From the NCBI GenBank assembly GCA_029012465.1, contig JAQXMD010000083.1, forward strand, positions 1 to 36,958: DNA of 36,958 bases, written 5' to 3'. The DNA is from Oscillospiraceae bacterium (GTDB lineage Bacteria; Bacillota; Clostridia; Oscillospirales; Oscillospiraceae). This document shows positions 1 to 6,667 of the stretch, in pieces. The notes beneath the pieces are model-generated. The model saw nothing but the letters and a program-made list of their open reading frames with translations. It was not told the origin of the DNA and did not search any database. The translations under genes and the position numbers were made by a program. The number at the start of each line of letters is the position of its first letter. Positions within the stretch are counted from its first letter, which is position 1.

Positions 1-465
1 GAGCTTTGCATCCTGACGGAGACACATGACGATGCCGCCCAGCAGCATGATGGGGGTGGTGATGATGGTGCGGAGCAGCATCTGCATGGTCTGCTGAATC
101 TGATTGATGTCGTTGGTGGTACGGGTAATCAGAGAGGGCGTGCCGAACTTATCCAGATCCGCCTGAGAGAAGGCCTGCACCTTCTGAAACAGGGCATGGC
201 GCATATCCCGACCATAGGCCAGAGAGGCCTTGGTGGAGAAGTAGGTAAGACCCAGCATACACAGTCCCGCCAGAACAGACACCAGCAGCATCAAAAGACC
301 GTATTTCACAATGGCACCGATGTTGCCGTTCATGATGCCCACATCAATGATCTTTGCGTTCAGATCCGGCAGGTACAGTTCACTGAAGGACTGGGCCCCG
401 ATGAACAGGATGGTCAGAATGACCCATCCCAGATAGGGCTTCATATACTTCAAAAAGGTTTTCAA
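1..465 (-). CDS. ABC transporter, membrane/ATP-binding exporter half (5' part only)
   Basis: The first 155 codons of an ABC exporter permease are present; the rest runs off the left edge. Translation begins at a TTG (463-465), reading MKTFLKYMKPYLGWVILT, with AAGGAG at 475-480 inside the end of the upstream marR gene. Hydrophobic segments near residues 15-35 and 55-80 are followed by the exporter-type segment DLDKFGTPSLITRTTNDINQ, typical of type IV (multidrug/lipid/peptide) ABC exporters in which the membrane domain is fused to an ATPase. The ATPase part is not in the window, so the fusion is inferred. It sits 6 bp after a MarR regulator, a common arrangement for a drug or toxic-compound efflux operon controlled by its own repressor. 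Such exporters often work as heterodimers; the partner would lie further left. The substrate cannot be predicted. Confidence 0.9.
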   Translation of the reverse strand, partial: MKTFLKYMKPYLGWVILTILFIGAQSFSELYLPDLNAKIIDVGIMNGNIGAIVKYGLLMLLVSVLAGLCMLGLTYFSTKASLAYGRDMRHALFQKVQAFSQADLDKFGTPSLITRTTNDINQIQQTMQMLLRTIITTPIMLLGGIVMCLRQDAKL

Positions 466-471
466 GTGTAA

Positions 472-1014
472 TCACTCCTTGCTAATGGGTAACTGCTCCC
501 GGATGTTTTCGCCCAGCTTCAACAGAAGGCTGTTGAACAGTTCAAATTCCTCGGGAGTAAAATTGGAAAAGCAGTTCATAAAATAGGTGTCTACTGCCTT
601 TCTGGTTTCCTCATCCATTTCGATGGCTGCTTCTGTGGGATAGATCCGGGAGATTCGCTGATCCTCCTGATCGGCCTTCCGGAGCACAAAGCCCGCCTTC
701 TCCATCTTTTGCAGCATCACCGTGGCCGTTGCCCGCTGAATGTGCAGGGCGTCTGCCAGCTCCCGCTGGCTCATACCCGGATTGCGGATAATGGATCTCA
801 TTGCGCCGGCCTGGGCCGGTGGCAGAGCCTGGTCCGGGAATACGCCCCGGAATGCCATGTGGTGCAGCCTTGCCACAACCTCCACCCGGCGGACAGCAAT
901 ATGGGTTGGCGGTTCAACGTGGTCATTATGTTCCTCCAAAGACAGGGGCTGACCCGGATCATGGGGGCCAATGAATTCCCCATCCTTCAGCCAGTCATCT
1001 TCCCTGTGGTTCAT
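472..1014 (-). CDS. MarR family transcriptional regulator
   Basis: A 180-residue winged-helix regulator. The DNA-binding part is at about residues 70-128 (MSQRELADALHIQRATATVM recognition region, then a wing with DQEDQRISRIYPTE), flanked by the dimerisation helices usual for MarR. It starts at an ATG with AGGAG 10 nt upstream. It probably represses its own promoter and the ABC exporter gene that follows it; a perfect dyad lies between the -35 and -10 of that promoter. Odd point: the first 40 residues form an extension rich in His, Asp and Glu that is longer than usual for MarR. This could be a ligand or metal-binding segment, or translation could begin internally, but no better start is evident. 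The ligand is unknown; a small aromatic or antimicrobial compound would be typical for the family. Confidence 0.9.
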   Translation of the reverse strand: MNHREDDWLKDGEFIGPHDPGQPLSLEEHNDHVEPPTHIAVRRVEVVARLHHMAFRGVFPDQALPPAQAGAMRSIIRNPGMSQRELADALHIQRATATVMLQKMEKAGFVLRKADQEDQRISRIYPTEAAIEMDEETRKAVDTYFMNCFSNFTPEEFELFNSLLLKLGENIREQLPISKE

Positions 1015-1075
1015 GTAACGGATACTCCTTTCTCAGCGAAACGGTTTTAGTCCTGAATGTTTTTCAGCTAACCGT

Positions 1076-1104
1076 ATTCTAGCTAACAATTAGTGAACTA
1101 ACAA
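1076..1104 (-). promoter_or_regulatory. Promoter of the marR-ABC exporter operon
   Basis: On the minus strand a -35 TTGTTA (1099-1104) and a -10 TAGAAT (1076-1081) are separated by exactly 17 bp, about 60 bp ahead of the marR start. This is a near-consensus vegetative sigma factor promoter. Confidence 0.65.
1090..1101. promoter_or_regulatory. Palindromic operator candidate inside the marR promoter
   Basis: TTAGT-GA-ACTAA is a perfect inverted repeat lying between the -35 and -10 of the marR promoter and overlapping the -35. Related half-site copies (GCTAAC at 1068-1073 and 1082-1087, ACTAAC at 1098-1103) recur nearby. A dyad in this position is what an autorepressing MarR protein would use. 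Binding by this MarR is inferred. Confidence 0.5.
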
Positions 1105-1177
1105 TACAGCATATCCTCCGGAATGTCAAGTGTTTTTGTTAGAATGCTAAAAAATATTTTTCCAGACGGGATTTGGT

Positions 1178-1206
1178 TTGCCATCCCCATTTCCCTGTGG
1201 TATGAT
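1178..1206 (+). promoter_or_regulatory. Promoter of the flavin oxidoreductase-lysR unit
   Basis: TTGCCA (1178-1183), a 17-bp spacer and TATGAT (1201-1206) preceded by TGG, so an extended -10. The gene's AGGAGGT (1219-1225) follows directly, which implies a very short leader. Confidence 0.6.
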
Positions 1207-1232
1207 ACAATCAAGTACAGGAGGTAATTGAT

Positions 1233-3179
1233 ATGAATGTGCCCTATCCCCATCTGTTTTCTCCCATCACCATCGGTGGTGTGACCTTTAAGAACCGCAT
1301 CTGGTCCGCTCCCGCAGGCACGCATCTTCTGGCCGGTCTGGAGGAATACCCCAACGAGGCTGTCATCGCCTATTACGCCAACAAGGCCAAGGGCGGCTCC
1401 GCCAACATCACCTTCTCCGCTCAGAACATGGACATCTACAGGCCCCAGGACGATGTGCATGCCCATGAGAATATTTTTGCCAAAAAGAATCACCCCATGT
1501 GGCGGCAGCTTACAGATGCCGTCCACTACTACGGGGCTAAAATCTCTCTGGAGCTGCTGGCCTTTGAGTACCACGGCTACACCGAGGAGGGGGAGCTGGT
1601 CTCCTACACCGTCAACGGCCACGGCAAGCGCTATCCCAAGCTGACCCGGCCTGTTATGGAGAAGATCGCCCAGACCTATGCCGAAGCAGCCGAAGCTGCT
1701 CTGAACTGCGGCTTTGACATGATCCTCATTCACTCCGGACACGGTCTGGTGCTGTCCCAGATGCTGTCCCCTAAATTCAACCACCGGAAGGACGAATTCG
1801 GCGGCAGTCTTGAAAACCGGGCCAGATTCCCCATGATGATTCTGGACGCCATCCGCCAGCGGGTGGGCCGGAAGCTCCTCATTGAATACCGCATCTCCGG
1901 CAGCGAGCTGGCCGGTGAGGATGGCTTCACCACAAAGGACTGCATCGAGTACCTGAAGATGATTCAGGACAAAATCGACATTGCCCACATCTCCTGCGGC
2001 AGCTTCTACAGCGAGACCGAGCACATCATGCACCCCAACAATTTCCTGCCTGCCGGCTGCAACGCCTATCTGGCCCGGGAAATCAAGGAAAGCGGGGAGC
2101 TTCACATCCCCATTCTGACCCTTGGCGCCTTCCAGCGGCCTGAGCTCATGGAGGAGACCATCGCCACCGGCGGAGCCGATCTGGTAGCCATGGCCCGGGG
2201 CACCATTTCCGATGCCTATGTGCCCGACAAGGCCCTTCATGGAAAAGAGGATGAGATCATCCCCTGTATCCGGTGCTTCCACTGTCTGGACTATGGCAGA
2301 AACACCGCCTTCGCCTGCTCCGTGAACCCCACCGTGGGCCGGGAATACCGGCTGAAGCTACTGGAGCAGGCTCCCACAGAACAGAAAAAGGTGGTCGTGG
2401 TGGGCGGTGGCCCAGCCGGTATGGAGGCTGCTATGGTGGCAGCCCAGCGCGGCCATACTGTGACCCTGCTGGAAAAGGAGCCTCAGCTGGGCGGCAAGCT
2501 GATCTTCTCCCGGCAGGTGGCCTTCAAGAAGGTGCTGGAGGACTTTATGGACTATCAGATCCACATGCTGGATAAGCTGGGCGTGGAGGTTCGCCTTGGC
2601 ACCACCGCCACCCCGGAAATGGTGGAGGCCATGGCCCCCGACGCGGTGATTGCAGCGGTGGGCGCCGATCCCATCATTCCGCCCATTCCCGGCGTGGATG
2701 GTCCCAACGTCATCACCGCCGAGGAGGCCTATGAAAAGGGTCTGAAGGGCGAGGACATGGGACAGAATATTGCCGTCCTTGGGGGCGGTCTGGTGGGCTG
2801 TGAGACGGCTCTGTATCTGTCCATGTATCTGGGCAAGCAGGTGACGCTGGTGGAAATGGCCCGGGCCATCGCCATGGAGGAGTATTCCATCCCCCGGCAG
2901 GCTCTGGTGGAGCACATGGACGAGCATGTGAGCTACTACTGCGGTGTCCGCTGCACTGCCATCACCCCCCAAGGCATGGAAGTGGCCGACAGCTACGGAA
3001 ATCACGCTCTGATTCCCGCAGATACCGTGGTGTTGGCAGCGGGTATGCGCGCCAGAAGCGCTCAGGCGGAGCAATTCCGGGGCCTAAGCCTGTTCTTTGA
3101 ACCTGTGGGCGACTGCGTGGTGGCAAAGAACGTCCGGGGAGCAACCCGCTCCGGCTATGACGCCGCATCCAGAATCTGA
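1233..3179 (+). CDS. NADH:flavin oxidoreductase / enone reductase (FMN, FAD, 4Fe-4S)
   Basis: A 648-residue enzyme with the architecture of 2,4-dienoyl-CoA reductase, BaiCD/BaiH and related Old Yellow Enzyme fusions. Residues 1-340 form the FMN-binding TIM barrel, with the active-site stretch HSGHGLVLSQMLSPKFNHR followed by DEFGGSLENR. An Fe-S cysteine cluster starts at Cys345 (CIRCFHC, then a fourth Cys before SVNP). An FAD Rossmann motif VVVVGGGPAGMEAA lies near 387 and an NAD(P)H motif AVLGGGLVGCETA near 514. Such enzymes reduce activated C=C bonds (enones, enoates, dienoyl-CoA) in the cytoplasm of anaerobes. ATG start with a strong AGGAGGT. lysR follows 39 nt downstream, and a UbiD/UbiX operon comes next, so the substrate may be a plant phenolic or other aromatic acid; that link is inference. 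Confidence 0.9.
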   Translation: MNVPYPHLFSPITIGGVTFKNRIWSAPAGTHLLAGLEEYPNEAVIAYYANKAKGGSANITFSAQNMDIYRPQDDVHAHENIFAKKNHPMWRQLTDAVHYYGAKISLELLAFEYHGYTEEGELVSYTVNGHGKRYPKLTRPVMEKIAQTYAEAAEAALNCGFDMILIHSGHGLVLSQMLSPKFNHRKDEFGGSLENRARFPMMILDAIRQRVGRKLLIEYRISGSELAGEDGFTTKDCIEYLKMIQDKIDIAHISCGSFYSETEHIMHPNNFLPAGCNAYLAREIKESGELHIPILTLGAFQRPELMEETIATGGADLVAMARGTISDAYVPDKALHGKEDEIIPCIRCFHCLDYGRNTAFACSVNPTVGREYRLKLLEQAPTEQKKVVVVGGGPAGMEAAMVAAQRGHTVTLLEKEPQLGGKLIFSRQVAFKKVLEDFMDYQIHMLDKLGVEVRLGTTATPEMVEAMAPDAVIAAVGADPIIPPIPGVDGPNVITAEEAYEKGLKGEDMGQNIAVLGGGLVGCETALYLSMYLGKQVTLVEMARAIAMEEYSIPRQALVEHMDEHVSYYCGVRCTAITPQGMEVADSYGNHALIPADTVVLAAGMRARSAQAEQFRGLSLFFEPVGDCVVAKNVRGATRSGYDAASRI

Positions 3180-3218
3180 TTGTATTTTTTACACCATTCC
3201 GCAAGGGAGGCAGGCGCT

Positions 3219-4118
3219 TTGGACATTGATTACCTGTATGAATTCACCGTGATCGCAAAGCTGGGAAGCTTCTCCCGGGCGGCTGAGGAGCTGTGCATCT
3301 CCCAGTCCTCCCTGTCCAAGCACATGCATGTGCTGGAACAGGAGCTGGGAGTTCCTCTGCTGATCCGGAACTCCAGAAATGTGAAGATCAGCCCTGCCGG
3401 CGCTGAAATTCTGCCCATGGTGGCAGAAATGTATGCCCTGAAAAACCGGATTCAGGTGGCTGCGGACCGGCAGTCGGGCCGGGATAAAACCCTGCTGTCT
3501 ATCGGCTCCATTCCGGTTATGGCCCAGTACAACATCACCGGAGTTCTGGCCCGGTTTCGCCGGGAGAATCCTGACGTTACGCTGGAGGTTCGGGAACTGG
3601 AGCAGCAGGAGCTGCGTCAGGCTCTGGACAGAGACGAGTGCGCTATGGCCTTTTCCCGGCTCAGTGCCCATCCGGAGGCGGATTTAGAGTATCTGCCCTT
3701 CTGCCGGGACTATCTGGTGGCGGTACTGCCTGTGTCCCATCCTCTGAGTGGGCAGTCCAGTCTGACACTGGAGGAGCTGCAGCACCAGAGTCTCCTGTTT
3801 CTGGACAACCGGACAGGACTCCATGCCCTCTGCGACCAGCTGTTTCAGGATGCAGGGCTGACCCCACGGGTGGTCTACACCGGCCATCGGCCCGAAAACA
3901 TTGTGGAGCTCAGCGCCCAGCAGATGGGCATTGCTCTTTTGATGAAGCGGCACACGGACTATGTTCGGAATCCCGACGTGGTGTGCATTCCTCTGGAGCC
4001 AAGGGTGGAAAGCACCGTGTGTCTTGTTCGCCGGAAAGATCGGAAGCCCTCGGCCCTGGCCCGGCGCTTTTGGGATTTCGTCCGTACCCATTCGGACATT
4101 CATGCCGGAACGGAATAG
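3219..4118 (+). CDS. LysR family transcriptional regulator
   Basis: 299 residues, the usual LysR length. Residues 1-60 contain the winged helix (GSFSRAAEELCISQSSLSKH, then LEQELGVPLLIR); residues about 90-295 form the periplasmic-binding-protein-like effector domain. I choose the TTG at 3219 because AAGGGAGG (3203-3210) lies 8 nt upstream and the protein then begins MDIDYLYEFTVIAKLG, the standard LysR start; the frame is open further upstream but without a ribosome site. It lies between an enone reductase gene (same strand, 39 nt gap) and the ubiD operon, a position typical for a regulator of the neighbouring catabolic genes; LysR proteins regulate phenolic acid decarboxylase genes in other Bacillota. 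The effector is likely an aromatic acid, by inference only. Confidence 0.92.
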   Translation: MDIDYLYEFTVIAKLGSFSRAAEELCISQSSLSKHMHVLEQELGVPLLIRNSRNVKISPAGAEILPMVAEMYALKNRIQVAADRQSGRDKTLLSIGSIPVMAQYNITGVLARFRRENPDVTLEVRELEQQELRQALDRDECAMAFSRLSAHPEADLEYLPFCRDYLVAVLPVSHPLSGQSSLTLEELQHQSLLFLDNRTGLHALCDQLFQDAGLTPRVVYTGHRPENIVELSAQQMGIALLMKRHTDYVRNPDVVCIPLEPRVESTVCLVRRKDRKPSALARRFWDFVRTHSDIHAGTE

Positions 4119-4136
4119 AACCTTCCGCAATCTGAA

Positions 4137-4165
4137 TTGCTGCATTTCCTGTATCCTGATAAAAT
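4137..4165 (+). promoter_or_regulatory. Candidate promoter of the ubiD operon
   Basis: TTGCTG (4137-4142), a 17-bp spacer and TAAAAT (4160-4165). The -10 falls in the loop of the dyad at 4144-4178, so a transcript from here would start within the right arm of that dyad and would not carry the hairpin. Confidence 0.45.
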
Positions 4166-4183
4166 GGATACAGGAAATTTTTT
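4144..4183 (+). terminator. Terminator-like 13-bp perfect dyad between lysR and ubiD
   Basis: A perfect 13-bp inverted repeat (4144-4156 with 4166-4178, 9-nt loop) is followed at once by a T run to 4183. It is a good intrinsic terminator for lysR. The ubiD ribosome site (AGGAG 4184-4188) begins at the end of the T run. The same dyad spans the promoter candidate's -10, so it may also be an operator. Confidence 0.7.
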
Positions 4184-4198
4184 AGGAGTGAACCGTTG

Positions 4199-5671
4199 AT
4201 GAAAGTACATGATTTGAGAAGCGCGCTGGAGCTGCTGAAAACCATGCCCGGTCAGCTGGTGGAGACCTCCGTCCCCGTTGACCCCATGTCAGAGCTGTCC
4301 GGTGTATACAGATATGTGGGCGCAGGCGGCACCGTGCCCCGCCCCACCAAGGTTGATGGCCCCGCCATGATCTTTCACACTGTAAAGGGCCATCCAGATG
4401 CCAGCGTTGTCATCGGCCTGCTGGCCAGCCGAACAAGAGTGGCCGCTCTGCTGGGCACCAGAAAGGAGGAGCTGGGAAAGCTCCTGTGCGCCTGTGCGAA
4501 AAACCCCATTCAGCCTGTGGTCACAGAGGAGAAAGCCCCCTGTCAGGAGGTGGTGCATCTGGCCTCCGACCCGGATTTTGACCTGTTCCGGCTGATTCCC
4601 GCTCCCACCAACACCCCTCTGGACGCAGGCCCCTACATCACCATGGGCATGTGCTACGCCACCCACCCGGACACCGGTCTTTCCGATGTGACCATCCACA
4701 GAATGTGCATTCAGAGCCGGGACGAGCTGTCCATTTTCCTGCAGCCCGGCTCCCGGCACATCGGCGCCATGGCAGAGCGGGCCACAGAGCTGGGACAGCC
4801 TCTGCCCATTTCCGTTTCCATCGGCGTGGACCCGGCCATTGAGATCGGCTCCTGCTTTGAACCCCCCACAACCCCTCTTGGCTTCAATGAGCTGTCCATT
4901 GCCGGTGCTCTTCGGAAAACCCCTGTGGTGCTCCACAAGTGCGTCTCCATCGAAGAAAACTGCATTGCAAATGCCGAGTATGTGATCGAAGGCGAGATCA
5001 TCCCCGGAGTCAAGGTCGTTGAGGATCAGAATTCCCACACAGGCTACGCCATGCCTGAATTCCCCGGCTACAACGGAAAAGCCTCTTCGGAGTGCTGGCT
5101 CATCAAGGTCAAGGCCGTGACCACCCGGAAACATCCCATTATGCAGACGGTCATTGGCCCCTCTGAGGAGCATGTGAATCTGGCGGGCATCCCCACCGAG
5201 GCCAGCATCCTTGGTCTCATCGACAAGGCCCTTCCCGGAAAGATTACAAATGTCTATGCCCATGCCGCAGGCGGCGGAAAATATCTGGCGGTGCTCCAGT
5301 GCAGAAAGACCGTACCCACCGACGAGGGCAAGCAGCGTCAGGCCGCCCTGCTGGCCTTTTCCGCATTCCCGGAGCTGAAGCATGTGATTCTGGTGGATGA
5401 GGATGTGGATATCTTCGACAGCCGGGACGTGCTCTGGGCCATGACCACTCGGTTCCAGGGGGACAGGGACATCATTACCATCCCCGGTGTTCGCTGCCAC
5501 CCTCTGGACCCCAGCGCCAGCCCCGAATACTCCGACTCCATCCCCGATACGGGCATCAGCTGCAAGACCATCTTTGACTGCACCGTTCCCTTCCGGCAGC
5601 AGGAGCGGTTCCGGCGGGCCGCCTTCATGGAGGTTGATCCGAAAAAGTGGCTTCCGGGTTTTGATTTCTGA
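4199..5671 (+). CDS. UbiD family decarboxylase (hydroxyarylic acid decarboxylase type)
   Basis: A 490-residue member of the UbiD family, which (de)carboxylates aromatic or alpha,beta-unsaturated acids using prenylated FMN. Visible family features are the prFMN/metal region GPYITMGMCYATHPDTG followed by SDVTIHRM, the acidic active-site stretch AEYVIEGEI (Glu260, Glu264) and the C-terminal segment VILVDEDVDIFDSRDVLWAM. The length matches gallate/phenolic acid decarboxylase large subunits (LpdC, BsdC). The position where many UbiD proteins carry Asn appears as Asp (SDVT), from memory of the family. ATG 4199 has AGGAG 10 nt upstream; a TTG just before it (4196) is an alternative. It is followed 23 nt later by its cofactor maker ubiX and then an LpdD-like gene. 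A hydroxybenzoate-like substrate is the best guess. Confidence 0.9.
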   Translation: MKVHDLRSALELLKTMPGQLVETSVPVDPMSELSGVYRYVGAGGTVPRPTKVDGPAMIFHTVKGHPDASVVIGLLASRTRVAALLGTRKEELGKLLCACAKNPIQPVVTEEKAPCQEVVHLASDPDFDLFRLIPAPTNTPLDAGPYITMGMCYATHPDTGLSDVTIHRMCIQSRDELSIFLQPGSRHIGAMAERATELGQPLPISVSIGVDPAIEIGSCFEPPTTPLGFNELSIAGALRKTPVVLHKCVSIEENCIANAEYVIEGEIIPGVKVVEDQNSHTGYAMPEFPGYNGKASSECWLIKVKAVTTRKHPIMQTVIGPSEEHVNLAGIPTEASILGLIDKALPGKITNVYAHAAGGGKYLAVLQCRKTVPTDEGKQRQAALLAFSAFPELKHVILVDEDVDIFDSRDVLWAMTTRFQGDRDIITIPGVRCHPLDPSASPEYSDSIPDTGISCKTIFDCTVPFRQQERFRRAAFMEVDPKKWLPGFDF

Positions 5672-5694
5672 TTTTTCAGGAAAGGTTGAGTACA

Positions 5695-6261
5695 TTGGCA
5701 AAACGACTGATTATCGGCATTACCGGCGCCTCCGGCGCCCCGTTGGCGCTGGAGCTTCTGCGCCTGCTGGCAGAGCATCCGGAGGTGGAGTCCCATGTGA
5801 TTCTGTCCCAGTGCGGAGAGCTGACCCTGACCCATGAAACGGGCCTTGTCCGGGAGGAGCTTCAGCCCCTGTGCCACACCCTCTACAACAATCTGGATTA
5901 CGGCGCAGGCCCCGCCAGCGGCAGCTTTGAGACCCTTGGCATGGTCATCATCCCCTGCAGCATGAAAACCCTTGCAGGCGTGGTCTCAGGCTACTGTGAC
6001 ACCCTGCTGCTTCGGGCAGCGGACGTGACCATGAAGGAGCGGCGGCCTCTGGTATTGGTTCCCCGGGAGTGTCCCTTCAGCACCCTGCACCTTCGGAATC
6101 TGACCACCGCCAGCCAACTGGGGGCCACCATCATCCCCCCGGTCCCCGCCTACTATAACCATCCGAAAACACTGGAGGACGTAAACCGTCAGGTGGCGCA
6201 AAAGGTGCTCTCCCGGTTCGGACTGGGAGCCGTAAGGGAATGGCAGGGGATGGAGCTGTGA
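5695..6261 (+). CDS. ubiX: UbiX family flavin prenyltransferase
   Basis: 188 residues, the usual UbiX/PadC size. It makes prenylated FMN from reduced FMN and dimethylallyl (pyro)phosphate, the cofactor of the UbiD enzyme encoded just upstream. The N-terminal Rossmann motif is LIIGITGASGAPLALELL; IIPCSMKTLAGVVSGYCDTL and the C-terminal LVLVPRECPFSTLHLRNL are strongly conserved in the family. I choose the TTG at 5695 because AGGAAAGG (5678-5685) lies 9 nt upstream; the in-frame TTG at 5686 is too close to that site. The stop overlaps the start region of the next gene, consistent with translational coupling. Confidence 0.92.
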   Translation: MAKRLIIGITGASGAPLALELLRLLAEHPEVESHVILSQCGELTLTHETGLVREELQPLCHTLYNNLDYGAGPASGSFETLGMVIIPCSMKTLAGVVSGYCDTLLLRAADVTMKERRPLVLVPRECPFSTLHLRNLTTASQLGATIIPPVPAYYNHPKTLEDVNRQVAQKVLSRFGLGAVREWQGMEL

Positions 6262-6614
6262 TTACCATCAAAAGGCAGCTGTTCGGGGCGGAGCTTTTCT
6301 GTACCGCAACGCCTCTGGACGAAGGACTCCATGTGCTTTTGACCGGCGGCCATAAAAGCCACATCGGCGCCATTTCCACCGCAGGGCCCGGAGAGCCTGC
6401 CCATACAAAGGGTTTCCCGGGTCACAAGGACCAGTACATTTCCGCCCCCTGGGCAGAAAGGCTTGCAGACCGGCGAAAGCAGCGGGTCTGCGTGGTCTGC
6501 GGTATCCACTATGATGACGCCACAAAGGAACAGATCGGAGAGATTCTCCATGTGACGGAGGAAATGCTGGAAGAGCTGCTGTCCCGGCTGACCAACGAAA
6601 CAGACTGTCCATAA
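6240..6614 (+). CDS. LpdD-like small protein of the UbiD/UbiX system
   Basis: About 124 residues. I recognise the segment LLTGGHKSHIGAISTAGPG, which resembles the conserved core of LpdD-type proteins encoded beside gallate and phenolic acid decarboxylases (described as prenylated-flavin chaperone-like). The protein has no signal peptide or membrane segment and contains a CVVCGIHY stretch near residue 84. Its start overlaps the end of ubiX: the ATG at 6240 gives a 22-bp overlap, while a GTG at 6258 would give a GTGA overlap with the ubiX stop. Either way it is coupled to ubiX. A role in loading or maturing prFMN in the UbiD enzyme is inferred from context and family. Confidence 0.7.
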   Translation: MAGDGAVITIKRQLFGAELFCTATPLDEGLHVLLTGGHKSHIGAISTAGPGEPAHTKGFPGHKDQYISAPWAERLADRRKQRVCVVCGIHYDDATKEQIGEILHVTEEMLEELLSRLTNETDCP

Positions 6615-6617
6615 GCA

Positions 6618-6659
6618 AGAAAAAGGAGCTGTTGCAACGTGTTTTTGCAACAGCTCCTT
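6618..6659 (-). terminator. Terminator of the marR-trkA-trkH operon
   Basis: A 15-bp perfect stem (6623-6637 with 6645-6659, 7-nt loop) lies between the convergent lpdD-like and trkH genes. The T-rich tail (TTTTTCTT) is on the minus strand, so it is an efficient terminator for trkH; in the plus direction the hairpin has no U tract. Confidence 0.8.
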
Positions 6660-6667
6660 GGGTTGTA

